A stretch of DNA of 64,000 nt, taken from Siphonodentalium dalli. Lineage: Eukaryota > Mollusca > Scaphopoda > Gadilida > Siphonodentaliidae. Of this stretch, positions 1 to 10,571 are shown piece after piece. Positions within the stretch are counted from its first letter, which is position 1; every line of letters begins with the position of its first letter. Where the stretch lies: the NCBI GenBank assembly GCA_032622095.1, contig CP136064.1, forward strand, positions 189,275,794 to 189,339,793, given 5' to 3'. Position numbers and translations under genes: made by a program. Under the pieces are notes generated by a model. It was not told the DNA's origin, ran no database searches, and saw nothing but the letters and a program-made list of their open reading frames with translations.

Positions 1-78
1 CCATATTTCCGACTAAATCATGAAAAATTACTCATAATTCTGCTGTGGTTAAGGAGTCGATTATTTAGGGCATTACTG
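1..78 (+). mobile_element. Family A foldback MITE, right part (cut by window edge)
   Basis: Ends in GGGCATTACTG followed by TA. This is the right arm of family A, whose full form starts CAGTAATGCCCTAAATAATC and folds back on itself, with TA target duplication as in mariner/pogo elements. Confidence 0.85.
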
Positions 79-449
79 TAGCACAGGATCTTTACTGCTG
101 CACTAGTGCAGCTCAGGCCATTAAAAGGTTAATTCCAGGTAAGATTACATGCCTGACTGACATCTTCCAACCGACAATTTCTGATGATTTCCAAAGAAAT
201 ATTGCTTGCTAATTCCTGATCTTGCTATGTCACCTGTATGATGATTTTTATAGTCTGGTTTCACGAGGCCAATGTAATTTATGTCTCTGTATTCCACACA
301 TGTGTGGAACAGCTTGGAACAATATGACACGGGCTGATACTGAGAAATGGTATGTAATAAATGTAATAAATGAATGTAATGTACCTGTGTTTTATTGAGG
401 AATATAATGATGTGGCCATTGTGACATATTTAGTATGAACCATGCATTA

Positions 450-655
450 CAGTAATATCAACCCCTAAACCACAGCAGAATTATGGGAAATTTTTCAGGA
501 TATAGTCAGAAATATGGCTTGTTGCCATTCATTGGAAAGCTCTCACCGTGAGCTTTCCTTCCGATGAATGGCAACAAGCCATATTTCCGACTAATTCCTG
601 AAAAATTCCCATAATTCTGCTGTGGTCAAAGGGTCATATAATTCGGTCATTACTG
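450..655. mobile_element. Family A foldback MITE, full length, diverged left end
   Basis: 206-bp near-palindrome with its centre near 545 (AAAGCTCTCACCGTGAGCTTT). The left end has drifted (CAGTAATATCAACCC); the right ends ATTACTG then TA. No coding capacity. Confidence 0.85.
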
Positions 656-983
656 TATTCTTAATATAACACAGCTACATTACATTCATTTATTAATTAA
701 AACATGCCCACAAGCCAATGATACCGAAACCGGAATATTTTTTAGGCTTCAGTCTACGCACTAACAATAGAGGAAGCAATGTTATATATTCCATTCCATG
801 AAAGCCAACTGAAGTAGAACAATGCTCTACGACAACAAACATGAATGAACAGCACCAAAGTCAGACAAATAGCCGCCAAAGACATAAAAGGATCACCGCA
901 ATTTAATTAGTGACACATCCATCAGGGCAACCGTGTCATTGATCAGCGGCACCCCGACCAAGATCAGCAGCATCAAGATTACA

Positions 984-1050
984 GACAGTGACACAGGATC
1001 CTACGCTATACACAGCCACCTTTATCTTGGCGTTGTTGGTAATATATTTA
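984..1050 (+). repeat. Single minisatellite unit related to 9090-9715
   Basis: Contains GTGACACAGGATCCTACGCT, a CACAGCCAC core and TTGGTAATATAT, the same unit that is repeated in the array at 9090-9715. Confidence 0.65.
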
Positions 1051-1310
1051 GAATATTACATGATTTGTTTGATATTAGGCCCGATATCAGGCCAATAATA
1101 TGAAACCAACCAAGTTGTTTATTTATTAATTAGATCTCCTTTTAGTATTAACTGACCACTTTTTCATATGAGTCACATCGCAAAAATGGATACCTACACG
1201 TTATTTATAGCAATGAAGTATATTTTCCGCATGTCATAAATCCATATTACTTGGATTGGAGATGTCGCAAATCAATATTACTTGGTTTAAGGGCAATATT
1301 AGCCTTGTCA

Positions 1311-1348
1311 TCTATTATATATTTTGGAAGATCTGTCTGTGTGTGTGT

Positions 1349-1383
<35 letters not shown>
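1311..1383 (+). mobile_element. 5' end of a Helitron-like element with TG microsatellite
   Basis: Starts with TCTATTATATATTTTGGAAG preceded by A, then GATCTGTCTG and a (TG)n run at 1336-1383. The same start is found at 8343. The 3' end of this copy was not located; the sequence after 1383 differs. Confidence 0.55.
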
Positions 1384-1385
<2 letters not shown>

Positions 1386-2560
1386 GTGCGTCCGCGACTA
1401 CGTCAAACTGGGGACGTCGACCTGATTTTATGCCTTGCACTGGGGACCTAAAAAAAAATGGGGACCTAAATGAGGTCCCCATTTTTTTGCCCACTTTGAA
1501 ATACACAAATGGGGACCTTGAACAAGAAAAAACTAAAATTAAAAAAGTCCCCGGTTTATGATTTCAGTCAGACACCTTCAGACTCCATCCTCACGCTGGG
1601 AGTGTGTCTCGCTAGCACAGTTCGCATTCACACACGTGTCAAGTTACTACGCATGCGCATAGGGCCTACATGTCAAATGACTGCGCATGCGCACCTAGAT
1701 GCCTATGATGATACGTCACGACGATTTCTCAATATTTTCTTGGCGCGCTCGGTGAATTTTCGGATATTTATCATATTAGGATGCCATTTCGGTAAGTTTT
1801 GTTACTTTTATACATTTAATTAGCCTGACTGAATTTAGACTAGAGTCGAATGTGTCCATTAATATAATTTTCAATAAGCGTTTAGGTCTATAGATTAGAT
1901 ATTTAAACCCCCGATGTGTTAAAATTAAAATTCGAGGTGTTGGCATTTCGATCTTGTGGCCAAAAATTGATAACTCAGAAAAGATAGAAAATTCTCTTTT
2001 TATGCTTTCTTAAATTTCTGATTGCGAACATATGTAGGCCTACAGCGGGTCGTGTAAATCGACGACCTTAAAGTTAAAAGAACGTGGAGGAAATGTTAAT
2101 GTATCGCCCTGATTTCCGTTCGCAACTTCGCAATTAGTTGATATTTTAAATAACATCACCATGTCAAACTGGGGACTTCGATGTGATATTAATTATACTC
2201 TACACTAACACTGGGGACCTCAACAAACTGCATGCAGAGTTGCAGCCCCACATCATGGGCCGCCCGAATGATTAAAGTGTAGGTCGCGACTATTTCGGTT
2301 ATATGCGCGCATTTATGTAATTCAACTCCAAATAGTGACCTACTGCAGAGTAAAAGTCGCTTCTGCAAAACGCTGGCTTTGTTTTGATGCAGCGCGTCAT
2401 CAAAGACGACGTCACGGAAAAATATTTTTGAATCGACGAGATCATGAAAAGCGACGTTCCGTTCTTGTGACGTCACAAGTTGAAGACTGTAAATTGTTTG
2501 TGTAACGTTGATTAAAATTGGCGGACGGAGCATGCATTTCGGTGTTAAGCTGTTCTATTT
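1384..2560. repeat. GGGGACC-rich interspersed repeat region
   Basis: Repeated short words AAACTGGGGAC, GGGGACCT and their complements, including a 15-bp inverted pair around 1455-1487 (AATGGGGACCTAAA / GAGGTCCCCATT). CRE palindrome TGTGACGTCACA near 2466. Similar words recur at 7200-7600. A 114-codon minus-strand ORF (2189-2533) has no recognisable domain. Confidence 0.4.
1630..1791 (+). promoter_or_regulatory. Promoter-like cluster followed by a GTAAGT donor
   Basis: Within 110 bases there is an E-box CACGTG (1633-1638), two NRF1-type GCATGCGC palindromes (near 1651 and 1684-1691), a CRE-like TACGTCA (1711-1717) and an E2F-like TTGGCGCG (1740-1747). An ATG at 1781 is followed after 8 more bases by G|GTAAGT (donor from 1792), compatible with a very short first exon. 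The segment also lies among GGGGACC-rich repeats related to 7200-7600, so it may be a transposon's own promoter. Confidence 0.3.
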
Positions 2561-3897
2561 TTGTTGTTGTCTGCGACATTGTGATTTCGGATTTGCGATA
2601 GACTTTCTACCGTACATATAGCCATCGGAGTTTGAACTGTCATAATTGTTGATCAAATGTCACAGAACCACCAAATGCCGACAACAATGTAACATTCTAG
2701 AAATAATTTGGACGGTGCAGAGAGATTGTATAGCACTACTCTCGATCGGGATCCAAATAATAGCAGGGGTGGACAAAAGTAAAATATAAATAAGAGTGCG
2801 GGCGCAATATTAATAGTACAGGGGGATTGTGTGTGTTTCTGATAGACTGATACCCAGTTGCCCACATAATTCAGAGAAATAAATTGATACCATAACTAAT
2901 TGATACCTTAACCACTGTAGAATATTGGGTACGGTACTTTTTCGTGATTTAGTCCACATTTGTTGTTGGCCATTATAAATAATAGCCCTATAAGTATTTC
3001 TGAACATTATTTTTACTGTTTGTAGGGCTTTCTGAACAATCACCCTCCCTCTGTTGTTGAACTAATTTCTCATAGGACCGCATGCCTACTCAAACATCAA
3101 GTTGGCGTCACTAGATTTGGCGTTTTTCAGTGATTTTTGCGATCCCTCTGAGGTTGGTGGCTTCACAATTTTTTTTCATTCCGTATAATTCTCGCTTCAG
3201 ACAATTAATTTTCACATTTTATTTTTTTCATATCTGCTAATTTTTTATTTTTTTTCATTGATTATTTTTGTGTTCCATTTTTATTTTGAGCCATGTGATT
3301 TTAAAAGCACCAGCTACCGATCGAAATACCTAGATTTTAAAAGTCCGCGCATGGACTTTAATATAAGGTCGGCTGGCGAGGATCACGAAGCAATCAATAT
3401 TATTTCCACCCAGCATTGCCGCAGCATTATTGATGCATATTCGGCCAACCCAAAGCGATTCATTTTTATTTAAATATGTATAAAGAACAAATACGCTTCA
3501 TACTAGTTAACACCCCTATGTGGCCCCAATTTATGGAACACGTGTATTTGTTAGACCTGTTCGAGTTCGCAACGATAACCATGCAATATCATATGAATAT
3601 AGGCCTATATGCCTACCCCTCGTTGGTTAAAAAATGGAATCGACCACTCAAGTAAATAGCCAACCATTCGCCCAAAAGTTCGGACGTGTCGATATGTTTA
3701 CCAGTCCAGATGGCTGCGGGGTCATATAATGTAGGTACATTGCATGCACTCTGGTGGCTGATTGTACTTTCATTTTCGATTTTTCAATATAAGTATATTT
3801 AATCATTGTTAGATGTGGGAAGCCCGGCGCTATTAATTCGTCGGCGACTTTTGTTTAAAATGTACACATTTTGCTTCGGTTTTTGCCAGTGACTTAC
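2561..3897. other. Non-coding stretch with no clear element
   Basis: AT-rich and mostly unique in appearance; one 71-codon plus-strand ORF (3258-3473) shows no domain. I see no transposon end or RNA gene here. Confidence 0.4.
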
Positions 3898-4026
3898 GAT
3901 TTTTTAGCCGGGAAATAAACGGACATGGCTCATTCGAACCTCCAAATTTCTGTCTACTTAATTTGTAGCGACTGATACAATAGGTCGACAAATAAACGAA
4001 CTTTTGATATACCGGTTTCATATGGT
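3898..4026 (-). CDS. Possible spliced exon downstream of the ORF at 4145
   Basis: 129-nt open segment bounded by a GTGTTTTTCAG acceptor and a C|GTAAGT donor on the minus strand. It reads HMKPVYQKFVYLSTYCISRY, then KLSRQKFGGSNEPCPFISRL, then KN. Basic and Cys-containing, no motif recognised. It is 119 bp downstream of the stop of the ORF at 4145-4423. Both could belong to one gene only if the first exon uses a donor I could not find. The evidence is splice-site quality only. Confidence 0.2.
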
Positions 4027-4144
4027 CTGAAAAACACTTGCCAAAGTCCCAGACATTTTCAACTTTTCGCCAGAAGTAAGATAAACGCTCTTTATTGTTA
4101 CCATATCTGGAATGGATTGGTTATTTTTGCAAAAAAATCTCTAA

Positions 4145-4423
4145 TTATTCCGGATAGTAGCATTCGACACTTTCCATTTTGTTGCTTCTGCATTTTAGTG
4201 TGACCGCGATTGGTCGTGAATTTTCCGTTTCCTGGTTAGTAAATTTGACCGAGTCATTTGCTAACTTCTGATTGGCTAAGACGAGTTCATCCATGAATAT
4301 TAGCCAATCCGGTGTTATCGTGCTATTTTTATAACGCGGGAAACCGATTTCATTCATTAGTTCGAATAGTCTTGATTGACAGCCGTCTTGTTCCAATAAA
4401 CGTCTGATAACAGATGCGGCCAT
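4145..4423 (-). CDS. Candidate protein-coding ORF or first exon, unknown function
   Basis: 92-codon ORF whose ATG sits in AAGATGGCC, a good animal start context. It reads MAASVIRRLLEQDGCQSRLF, then ELMNEIGFPRYKNSTITPDW, then LIFMDELVLANQKL and a more polar tail. The N-terminal 50 residues look helical and globular. Just upstream is a GC box (CCGCCCC, 4443-4449) and an ETS-like ACTTCCGGG (4501-4509). The stretch 3250-4600 has no MITE copy, unlike most of the window. I do not recognise the family. There is no good donor before the stop codon, so it is either a single-exon product, a broken gene, or chance. Confidence 0.35.
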   Translation of the reverse strand: MAASVIRRLLEQDGCQSRLFELMNEIGFPRYKNSTITPDWLIFMDELVLANQKLANDSVKFTNQETENSRPIAVTLKCRSNKMESVECYYPE

Positions 4424-4429
4424 CTTAAT

Positions 4430-4510
4430 TTAAAATTAAGCTCCGCCCCTCGACATCTACCGGCGCTTTGTTGGGATGACATTAACTAACACGAACACTG
4501 ACTTCCGGGT
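4430..4510 (-). promoter_or_regulatory. Possible promoter of the minus-strand ORF at 4423
   Basis: GC box CCGCCCC at 4443-4449 and ETS-type ACTTCCGGG at 4501-4509, immediately upstream of an AAGATGGCC start. No TATA box at a sensible spacing. Such TATA-less GC/ETS promoters are common for housekeeping animal genes and often bidirectional. Confidence 0.3.
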
Positions 4511-5067
4511 TGATAACACGTTTTTCGAAAACAATGGATCTAAATTAAAAATCAAGATTAAATCTACTTGAAAACGAAATGACACAAGACTAAATCATAA
4601 AATTTAACATCATTGAGTAAAAGCATAAGAAAAGAGAGTGCGCGCTCCGCATATCGAGATAAATCGATCGAATTGATGGATGCACGATATTGGGCAATAA
4701 ATTATAAACTGAGTTACTCATTCACTAACAAAGTTACTAACGGATCACAAAATATATATGTTATTGAAGGGCCATTAATGCCCTATTCTATATCTGATGA
4801 CAGTTGGACATGAAGATTAGGCAAGTTTTTATCACTTTATTTCACCAATCAACTTTCAATCAATACTTTCTCATATGTCCTGTCCATCTATTTATTTACT
4901 TGTTTGTCTGTTTTATCTTAATTACTCTACCTGTGAGTGTGAAGGTGACTTGATTGTCAATAAACTTATCTTTGCATATATGATAGGCCAATAGATATAT
5001 ATCTGTGTTGATTCGGTACGGTATTTAACGTACAAGTCATATTTATAGCTCTATTAGTTGGGTTGTA

Positions 5068-5342
5068 CATGTATGTCAGAGGCCCCCACCCCACCCCCAT
5101 GGAATACGGAATACCACTTAACACAGAGGGTGGAATACGGAATACCAGTTAACAGCCATATGGAATACATAAATTTTCATAAAAATATATCAAAACTTAA
5201 TTTTTTGGAAGATCGGCGTACGAATACCGGTATATTTGGAATACCGAATACCTCCTAACAGAGGGGCCAGAATACGGCGTACCTCTTAACAGGGCATGGA
5301 ATACAGCGTTCGAAAGGGGGGGTGGTGGGGGCCTCATGTATG
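5068..5342. mobile_element. GC-ended inverted-repeat element with internal 'GGAATAC' repeats
   Basis: GAGGCCCCCACCCC on the left is matched by GGTGGGGGCCTC on the right, and CATGTATG flanks both sides (5068-5075, 5335-5342) like an 8-bp target duplication. The inside holds several GGAATAC(G/C)GAATACC units each followed by TTAACA. Confidence 0.55.
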
Positions 5343-5909
5343 CTAAATATGTTGATGTTCTTTGTTGGTTCTTTCAATTGATGTTATTTCACGGTGTCTG
5401 TATCGTCCAGATGATCAATTTCATTATTGTCAACTCAGTCTTGAAAAAATGCATATTTCTATTGAGAATTATTTGCTATTATTGCACAAATTATTAAATA
5501 TTGAAAACAAATATACATTTGGTCAAAATTAATTATGAGCATTGAGCAGAGCCTGGTTGAAATGCTACGGTGTGGCGAATCATACTCGTCTGCGAGCGAC
5601 GGTCAGAACTGATGCTATATATGCATGGTTCTATTAATGGTTTGTATTTTGATGAGGTAAACTGCTCGTAACCTCCATTGTAGACAATTTCACACCAGGT
5701 TCTATTCATAAACAAATTAGAAATTTGGCATAAGGAACTGTAGTAAACAAATGTCTGTCCAAATGACTATAGATCATTGACGACACGGCCATACATATAT
5801 ATACGGGTAATCCAATGTTAATAATGTAATGAGGCAGCATGTTTAACACAACCTTTATTATTAAACATTATAAAGTTAACATATTAAAGACATACAATGG
5901 ACTTGTTCG

Positions 5910-6178
5910 GTGTCGTCCGATTTTTTTCACCGGAGTTATGTCCCTTAGTTTGCCGATTTTAAGGTCGTAAGCGCAATAACTCGAACAAATATTAACCGAT
6001 TTCAATAATTTTTGGTATACGAGTTGCTTTCAACAATATCTTTGACAAGTTTGAAAACCAGTGTCGTCCGATTTTTCGCACCGGAGTTATGTCCCTTAGT
6101 TTGCCGATTTTTAATGTCGTCAACGCAATAACTCAAACCAATATTAACCGATTTCAATAATTTTTGGTATATTTTTTG
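5910..6178 (+). repeat. Two tandem units of 151 bp
   Basis: GTGTCGTCCGATTTTT...CACCGGAGTTATGTCCCTTA occurs at 5910 and again at 6061, each followed by AACCGATTTCAATAATTTTT. The copies are closely similar. No coding potential. Confidence 0.8.
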
Positions 6179-6952
6179 TTATATTTTAATATTTAATTTA
6201 AATTTCAAATTTTTTTGCTCAAATAACACTCCCAAAAGTTTATAATTTAAGTATTAAGCCCTGTTAAGGCCTGCATATTTATTTGTGGTAATGCTGTACA
6301 TAACACACCAAATAGGTGAAGAGCAAACAATTAATTAGACATATACATACAAAAATAGGTGAAAGGGTATAGATATATTAGAGAGTGTTTTGATAGAGTA
6401 AAAGAGAGTGACGCCGGGATGTTGTCACAAGAGTATTTCCCAACAGGGAGCGCCGGCATCTTGTGTATATGTGAGTTCACTGCATGGCCACATGGCTGGT
6501 GTTATAATCTAAACAGTAAACAACCCACGACAGTAATGAGATTTTAATGAGCACTTGCACCAATGCTGAATGATAACAGTGTTTTATTAGAATAACATGA
6601 TAAGCCCTTCTTCTGTGCTGTGCCTTTAATAGTTACATCCCATTTGACAATGACATATCTAATTCTGATTTGGGATTATTAGTGTGTGTAATGTTATAAT
6701 GTCACTGCCTCACCAGGCCTCATTGGTTCCATCATTTTGGTAAATATATATGTACCACTGTCATCATCTGATTTTCACCCAATTCGTGTTTAAGTAAATC
6801 TTCCAAGATCATTATTCTGGTTCTCATTATTTGCAGTTAACTTAAAGGAACTCTCAGGTGTCAATTAAACATACAGGTACCTAATCTACCTATAGATATT
6901 TTATCAGATTGGAACGAAATTTGGGACAATTAGGTAAATTGTGTGTTTGTTT
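6179..6952. other. Non-coding, nothing recognised
   Basis: AT-rich sequence with a 62-codon ORF (6359-6547) that has no recognisable motif. No repeat ends seen. Confidence 0.4.
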
Positions 6953-7044
6953 CTGAAAATGTTCACCACTCGTGGAGAAGTTGGTTTTCACCCTCGCTAA
7001 ACTCGGGTGAAAACCAAATTCTCCACTCGTGGTGAACATTTTCA
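6953..7044. repeat. Near-perfect palindrome (about 40-bp arms)
   Basis: CTGAAAATGTTCACCACTCG on the left is answered by CGAGTGGTGAACATTTTCAG on the right as given by CTCCACTCGTGGTGAACATTTTCAG. The inner arms TTGGTTTTCACCC/GGGTGAAAACCAA also pair. Only one or two mismatches. It would form a long hairpin. Confidence 0.85.
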
Positions 7045-7212
7045 GGGGATATTCTATATGGCATCAGTTGTGTGGAAGTCTGAGCTGTCCATCTGTGAGT
7101 CATACCGTCTGTAAGTCTGTCCATCTGTGAGTCTGTTCAAAATAGTTTCCGTTCAAGCTACAGGTCGTATTTCTCATCCAACTATCACCAAATTTTGTAC
7201 ACTTTTTCATCT

Positions 7213-7386
7213 CATGTATGACAAAGGTCCCCATATGGATGGTTAGGTGTGCTTTATCGAAAATATAAACGCACGTCCCCAGTTACATTCACACGCATAC
7301 ATGTATGACAAAGGTCCCCATATGGATGGTTAGGTGTGCTTTATCGAAAAGATAAACGCACGTCCCCAGTTACATTCACATGCGCA
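7213..7386 (+). repeat. Two tandem 87-bp units
   Basis: CATGTATGACAAAGGTCCCC begins at 7213 and again at 7300; the units differ at only a few bases. They are followed by further AAGGTCCCC words to about 7600. Confidence 0.85.
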
Positions 7387-7589
7387 TCCGGTTGACAAGG
7401 TCCCCATTTTGAAGTCCCCATTCTATGGCATTATTTTTAAAATGTCGCAACGGGCAACATGTCAACAGTTCGACAGTGCTATAAGGACACGGACCAATGT
7501 GTCAAATGTACAACGGAATGGAATGATTCCAACACATCTATCTCCGAGTCCCCATTTCCCGGGATTATGTCAAAGTCCCCAGAGACCCC

Positions 7590-8342
7590 CCTTGCACACG
7601 TATAGGTGTGTGTGTGTGTGTGTTCGCGATGAACTCGAAAACGGCCGACCCGATTTCGATGAAACTTCGTATGTGAGGTTACTATCGGTCGGGAAGTGGC
7701 ATATTAATTTTCAGATCCGAGGTAAACTTTTCACGTGCCGAGGTCAAATCTGTTTTTACGCTGTGTTACGGGACTTTCATTTGAGTTCGGTGGTTACAAA
7801 TCGATTCGAAACAGCGTGAATAATAAAATGCCAGTCATAATAATGACACAGTGAGAATCTTTCGTGTTTCCTCTTTCCAACGATATATAATGCGTATGTA
7901 TCCGTTTTAGTTATCTGCCTCAATTATCAAGAAGAAGTGGTACTATCTTCCATCAGGATAAAAACAATGCGTAACTTCTATGACGCCGTTAGAGGTCATA
8001 ACGTTAGATCATGTTAACGCTTTAACCGGCCGATGCATTTGACTGTTTCAGACGTCTTGGCGATATCTCAGGCACGTTGAAACTTGATAATTAATGAGCG
8101 TGTGTATATGAGGCGCGTTTATATACTTGAGTGGAAATCAAATCTGGTTAAACTGGCGGATTTTTACGGACGAAATTTGATGCATATATAGGGTATCTCG
8201 GTATCCGCTGGGCCGATTTCCCGGTATCCGCTGGGCCGATTTCCACAATTTTTGGGGTGTTGGTGTTTGACCCCACCTGACCTTGACCTTCAAAATGGTC
8301 AATTCAAGGTCAAAGCCCGGACGAAGTCGGGTCACCTTCTAG
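7590..8342 (+). mobile_element. Helitron-like element, upstream copy (5' end uncertain)
   Basis: Its 3' end has the hairpin CCCGGACGAAGTCGGG (8317-8332) followed ten bases later by CTAG (8339-8342), the canonical Helitron terminus. The inside shares ACTCGAAAACGGCCGA and TTCGATGAAACTT with the downstream copy. A TCC/CCGGTATCCGCTGGGCC duplication occurs at 8199-8238. The 5' start is not defined. Confidence 0.55.
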
Positions 8343-9064
8343 TCTATTATATATTTTGGAAGATCTGTCTGTGTGTGTGTCTGTGTGTGTGTCTGTCTGT
8401 TTCCAATGGACTCGAAAACGGCCGAGCCGATTTCGATGAAACTTGGTACGTGGGGGTATTTTCGGCCGGGGAGTGACATAGGCCTATTAATTTGCCCGTG
8501 CGACGTGACCTTGACCTTGAAATCGGGTCATTTCAAGGTCAAACGCACGAATATCACGGGATTTCGATGAAACTTGGTATGTGGGGGTATTTTCGGCCGG
8601 GCAGTGCCATAGGCCTATTAATTTGCCCGTGCGACGTGACCTTGAAGGTCAAATGCCCGAATATCACGGGATTTTGATGAAACTTGGTATGTGGGGGTAC
8701 TTTCGTATGGGGAGTCTCATAAGCATATTCATTTGCCTGTGTGACCTTGACCTTGAAATCGGGTCAATTCAAGGTCAAATCGCGAATTCTGATGGGATTT
8801 CCACGAAAGTTGATACATAGGGTTACTTTTGTCCACTGAGTGTTTTGGACGGGTTGAGTCGGGACCCCGACCTGACCTCGACCTTCAAAATGATCAATTG
8901 AAGGTCAAATCGGGTAAAACCGGATGGATTTCGACGGGCACGTTTGTCGGGTACTTTTGTCCGGGCAGTGTTTTGGACTGGTCAAATCGTGACCCCACTT
9001 GACCTTGACCTTCAAAACGGACAATTCAAGGTCAAAGCCCGGACGAAGTCGGGTCACCTTCTAG
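8343..9064 (+). mobile_element. Complete non-autonomous Helitron-like element with tandem AGGTCA units
   Basis: Begins TCTATTATATATTTTGGAAG directly after the CTAG of the previous copy, carries a TG/CTG microsatellite, then about five units of roughly 130 bp, and ends with hairpin CCCGGACGAAGTCGGG, TCACCTT and CTAG, followed by T. 5' TC, 3' CTAG and a 3' hairpin about ten bases from the end are Helitron hallmarks. No Rep/helicase ORF, so non-autonomous. Units contain inverted TGACCTTGACCTT and TTCAAGGTCAAA, i.e. repeated AGGTCA nuclear-receptor half-sites. Confidence 0.75.
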
Positions 9065-9089
9065 TATGATATAACTTGAAACTATTAAT

Positions 9090-9715
9090 AAGATATTGTG
9101 ACACAGGGGTCCTACACTATTACACAGCTACTGTTTATCTTGGTGTTGGTGGTAATATATGACATGACCGTACGCTTGTGACACAGGGCCCTACACTATT
9201 AGACGGCCACGGTATGTCATGGTGGTAATATATGACAACGTGACACAGGGCCCTATGCTATTACACAGCCACCGTATATATTGGTGTTGGTGCTACTGTA
9301 TATACAGTAATTCCCTAAATAATTGACTCCTTAACCACAGCAGAATTATGGGTAACTTTTCAGGATTTAGTCGGAAAGATGACTTGTTGCCATTCATCGG
9401 AAAGCTCTGACTGAGAGCTTTGTGACATTGTGACACAGGGCCCTATACTATTACACAGCCACTGAATATCTTGGAGTTTGTGGTAATATATGCCACAGTG
9501 ACACAGGGCCCAGTCTGGGTGAACGTCGACTCTATATTTGAAATCTTATGAATATTTAGGTATGAGTTTACTTAGACTGCACAGGGCCTTACTCAATTAC
9601 ACAGCCAGGGTATATCTCAATGTTGGTGGTATTATATGACCTTGTGACATGGGGCCTACTCAATTACACAGCCACTGCAAATCTTGGTGTTGGTGGTAAT
9701 AAGACAATGCCATCC
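9090..9715 (+). repeat. Degenerate minisatellite, unit about 70-80 bp, interrupted by a MITE
   Basis: Repeated GTGACACAGGGCCCTACACT, ATTACACAGCCACxG and TTGGTGTTGGTGGTAATAT, roughly seven units at about 9098, 9176, 9239, 9423, 9497, 9575 and 9645. A family A copy sits between the third and fourth. Confidence 0.75.
9305..9420 (+). mobile_element. Family A MITE, left half
   Basis: CAGTAATTCCCTAAATAATT start with TA before it; runs through the left arm to the centre (GCTCTGACTGAGAGC) and stops. Right arm lost; inserted in the minisatellite. Confidence 0.8.
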
Positions 9716-9719
9716 AGAA

Positions 9720-10534
9720 GGGATTCGCTCTGACGAGATGAATGCCATATCACAGTATTGATCTTCTGTTAACTTCTGCTAAGAACAAGGAATTACTTGT
9801 AACTGTTGTTCGATTGATTAAGACATTCTCACAGTCTTAAATCAAATTATTTTCTCCTCAGACATTTAACTTCCTGTTAACGTTGCATTGTCAGCACTTC
9901 ACAAGAAATCTAAAGTTGTAAAAGGATAGAATTGAAGTATTTTTTAGCTGGAATATTTGTGATTGGTAACAACGTGCTCAGTAATAGTACAGATTCCTTC
10001 GGTCTTTGATGTCTATATTTTCGAGCTTCATCTTTACAATGGTACAATGACAAGTCAAAAATTCCCAACTCAGGGTTGTATCTTTGTTTAAAAATGTTTG
10101 ATATTGTTTGTTGATACAATTGGTGTAAGATAATAAATTTGTTATTTTTAATTGCATGTTTTTAAAACATGCTCAATTGAGTTCTTTCTTCAAGTTAAAA
10201 AATCACACAAAATGGTATGACTTTGGAATAGTATGCACCACGTTGTTTAGTAAACAAATTTAAAACAAATTTTTGTTGGGGTTTACTAAATTACAGAGGC
10301 TCATTGTATTAAGTCGTAATAAATAACATATTTTATTTTATGAAATATCTGAATTGTCTATTAAACTCATAGTGAATACTTCGTGAAATTTATATGACAG
10401 GTACAAAATCAATTGGTGCCTGTCATTTTGACCCGCACTAAAATTTGAGTTATTTCTAGGCTTGGGTATAAAATGCTAGTTTATTGGGTTTGATCATCGT
10501 TTCAGCTGTTATGAGCAATATCACGACGGCAGAT

Positions 10535-10536
<2 letters not shown>
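9720..10536. other. Non-coding, nothing recognised
   Basis: AT-rich. One 69-codon minus-strand ORF (9910-10119) without a known motif. No repeat ends seen. Confidence 0.4.

Positions 10537-10570
<34 letters not shown>
10537..10570 (+). repeat. Poly-G run of 34
   Basis: Uninterrupted run of 34 G. Such a tract can form G-quadruplexes and is a likely spot for assembly or length error. Confidence 0.95.

Positions 10571-10571
<1 letters not shown>

Noticed and set aside
2189-2533. 114-codon minus-strand ORF
   Set aside because: No known motif, lies in a GGGGACC-rich repeat region, no splice or promoter support specific to it.
3930-3950. TTCGAACC word as a tRNA B box
   Set aside because: No matching A box, acceptor stem or cloverleaf could be formed around it.
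7334-7819. 161-codon plus-strand ORF
   Set aside because: It spans tandem repeats, a TG microsatellite and Helitron-like sequence; no protein domain is visible.
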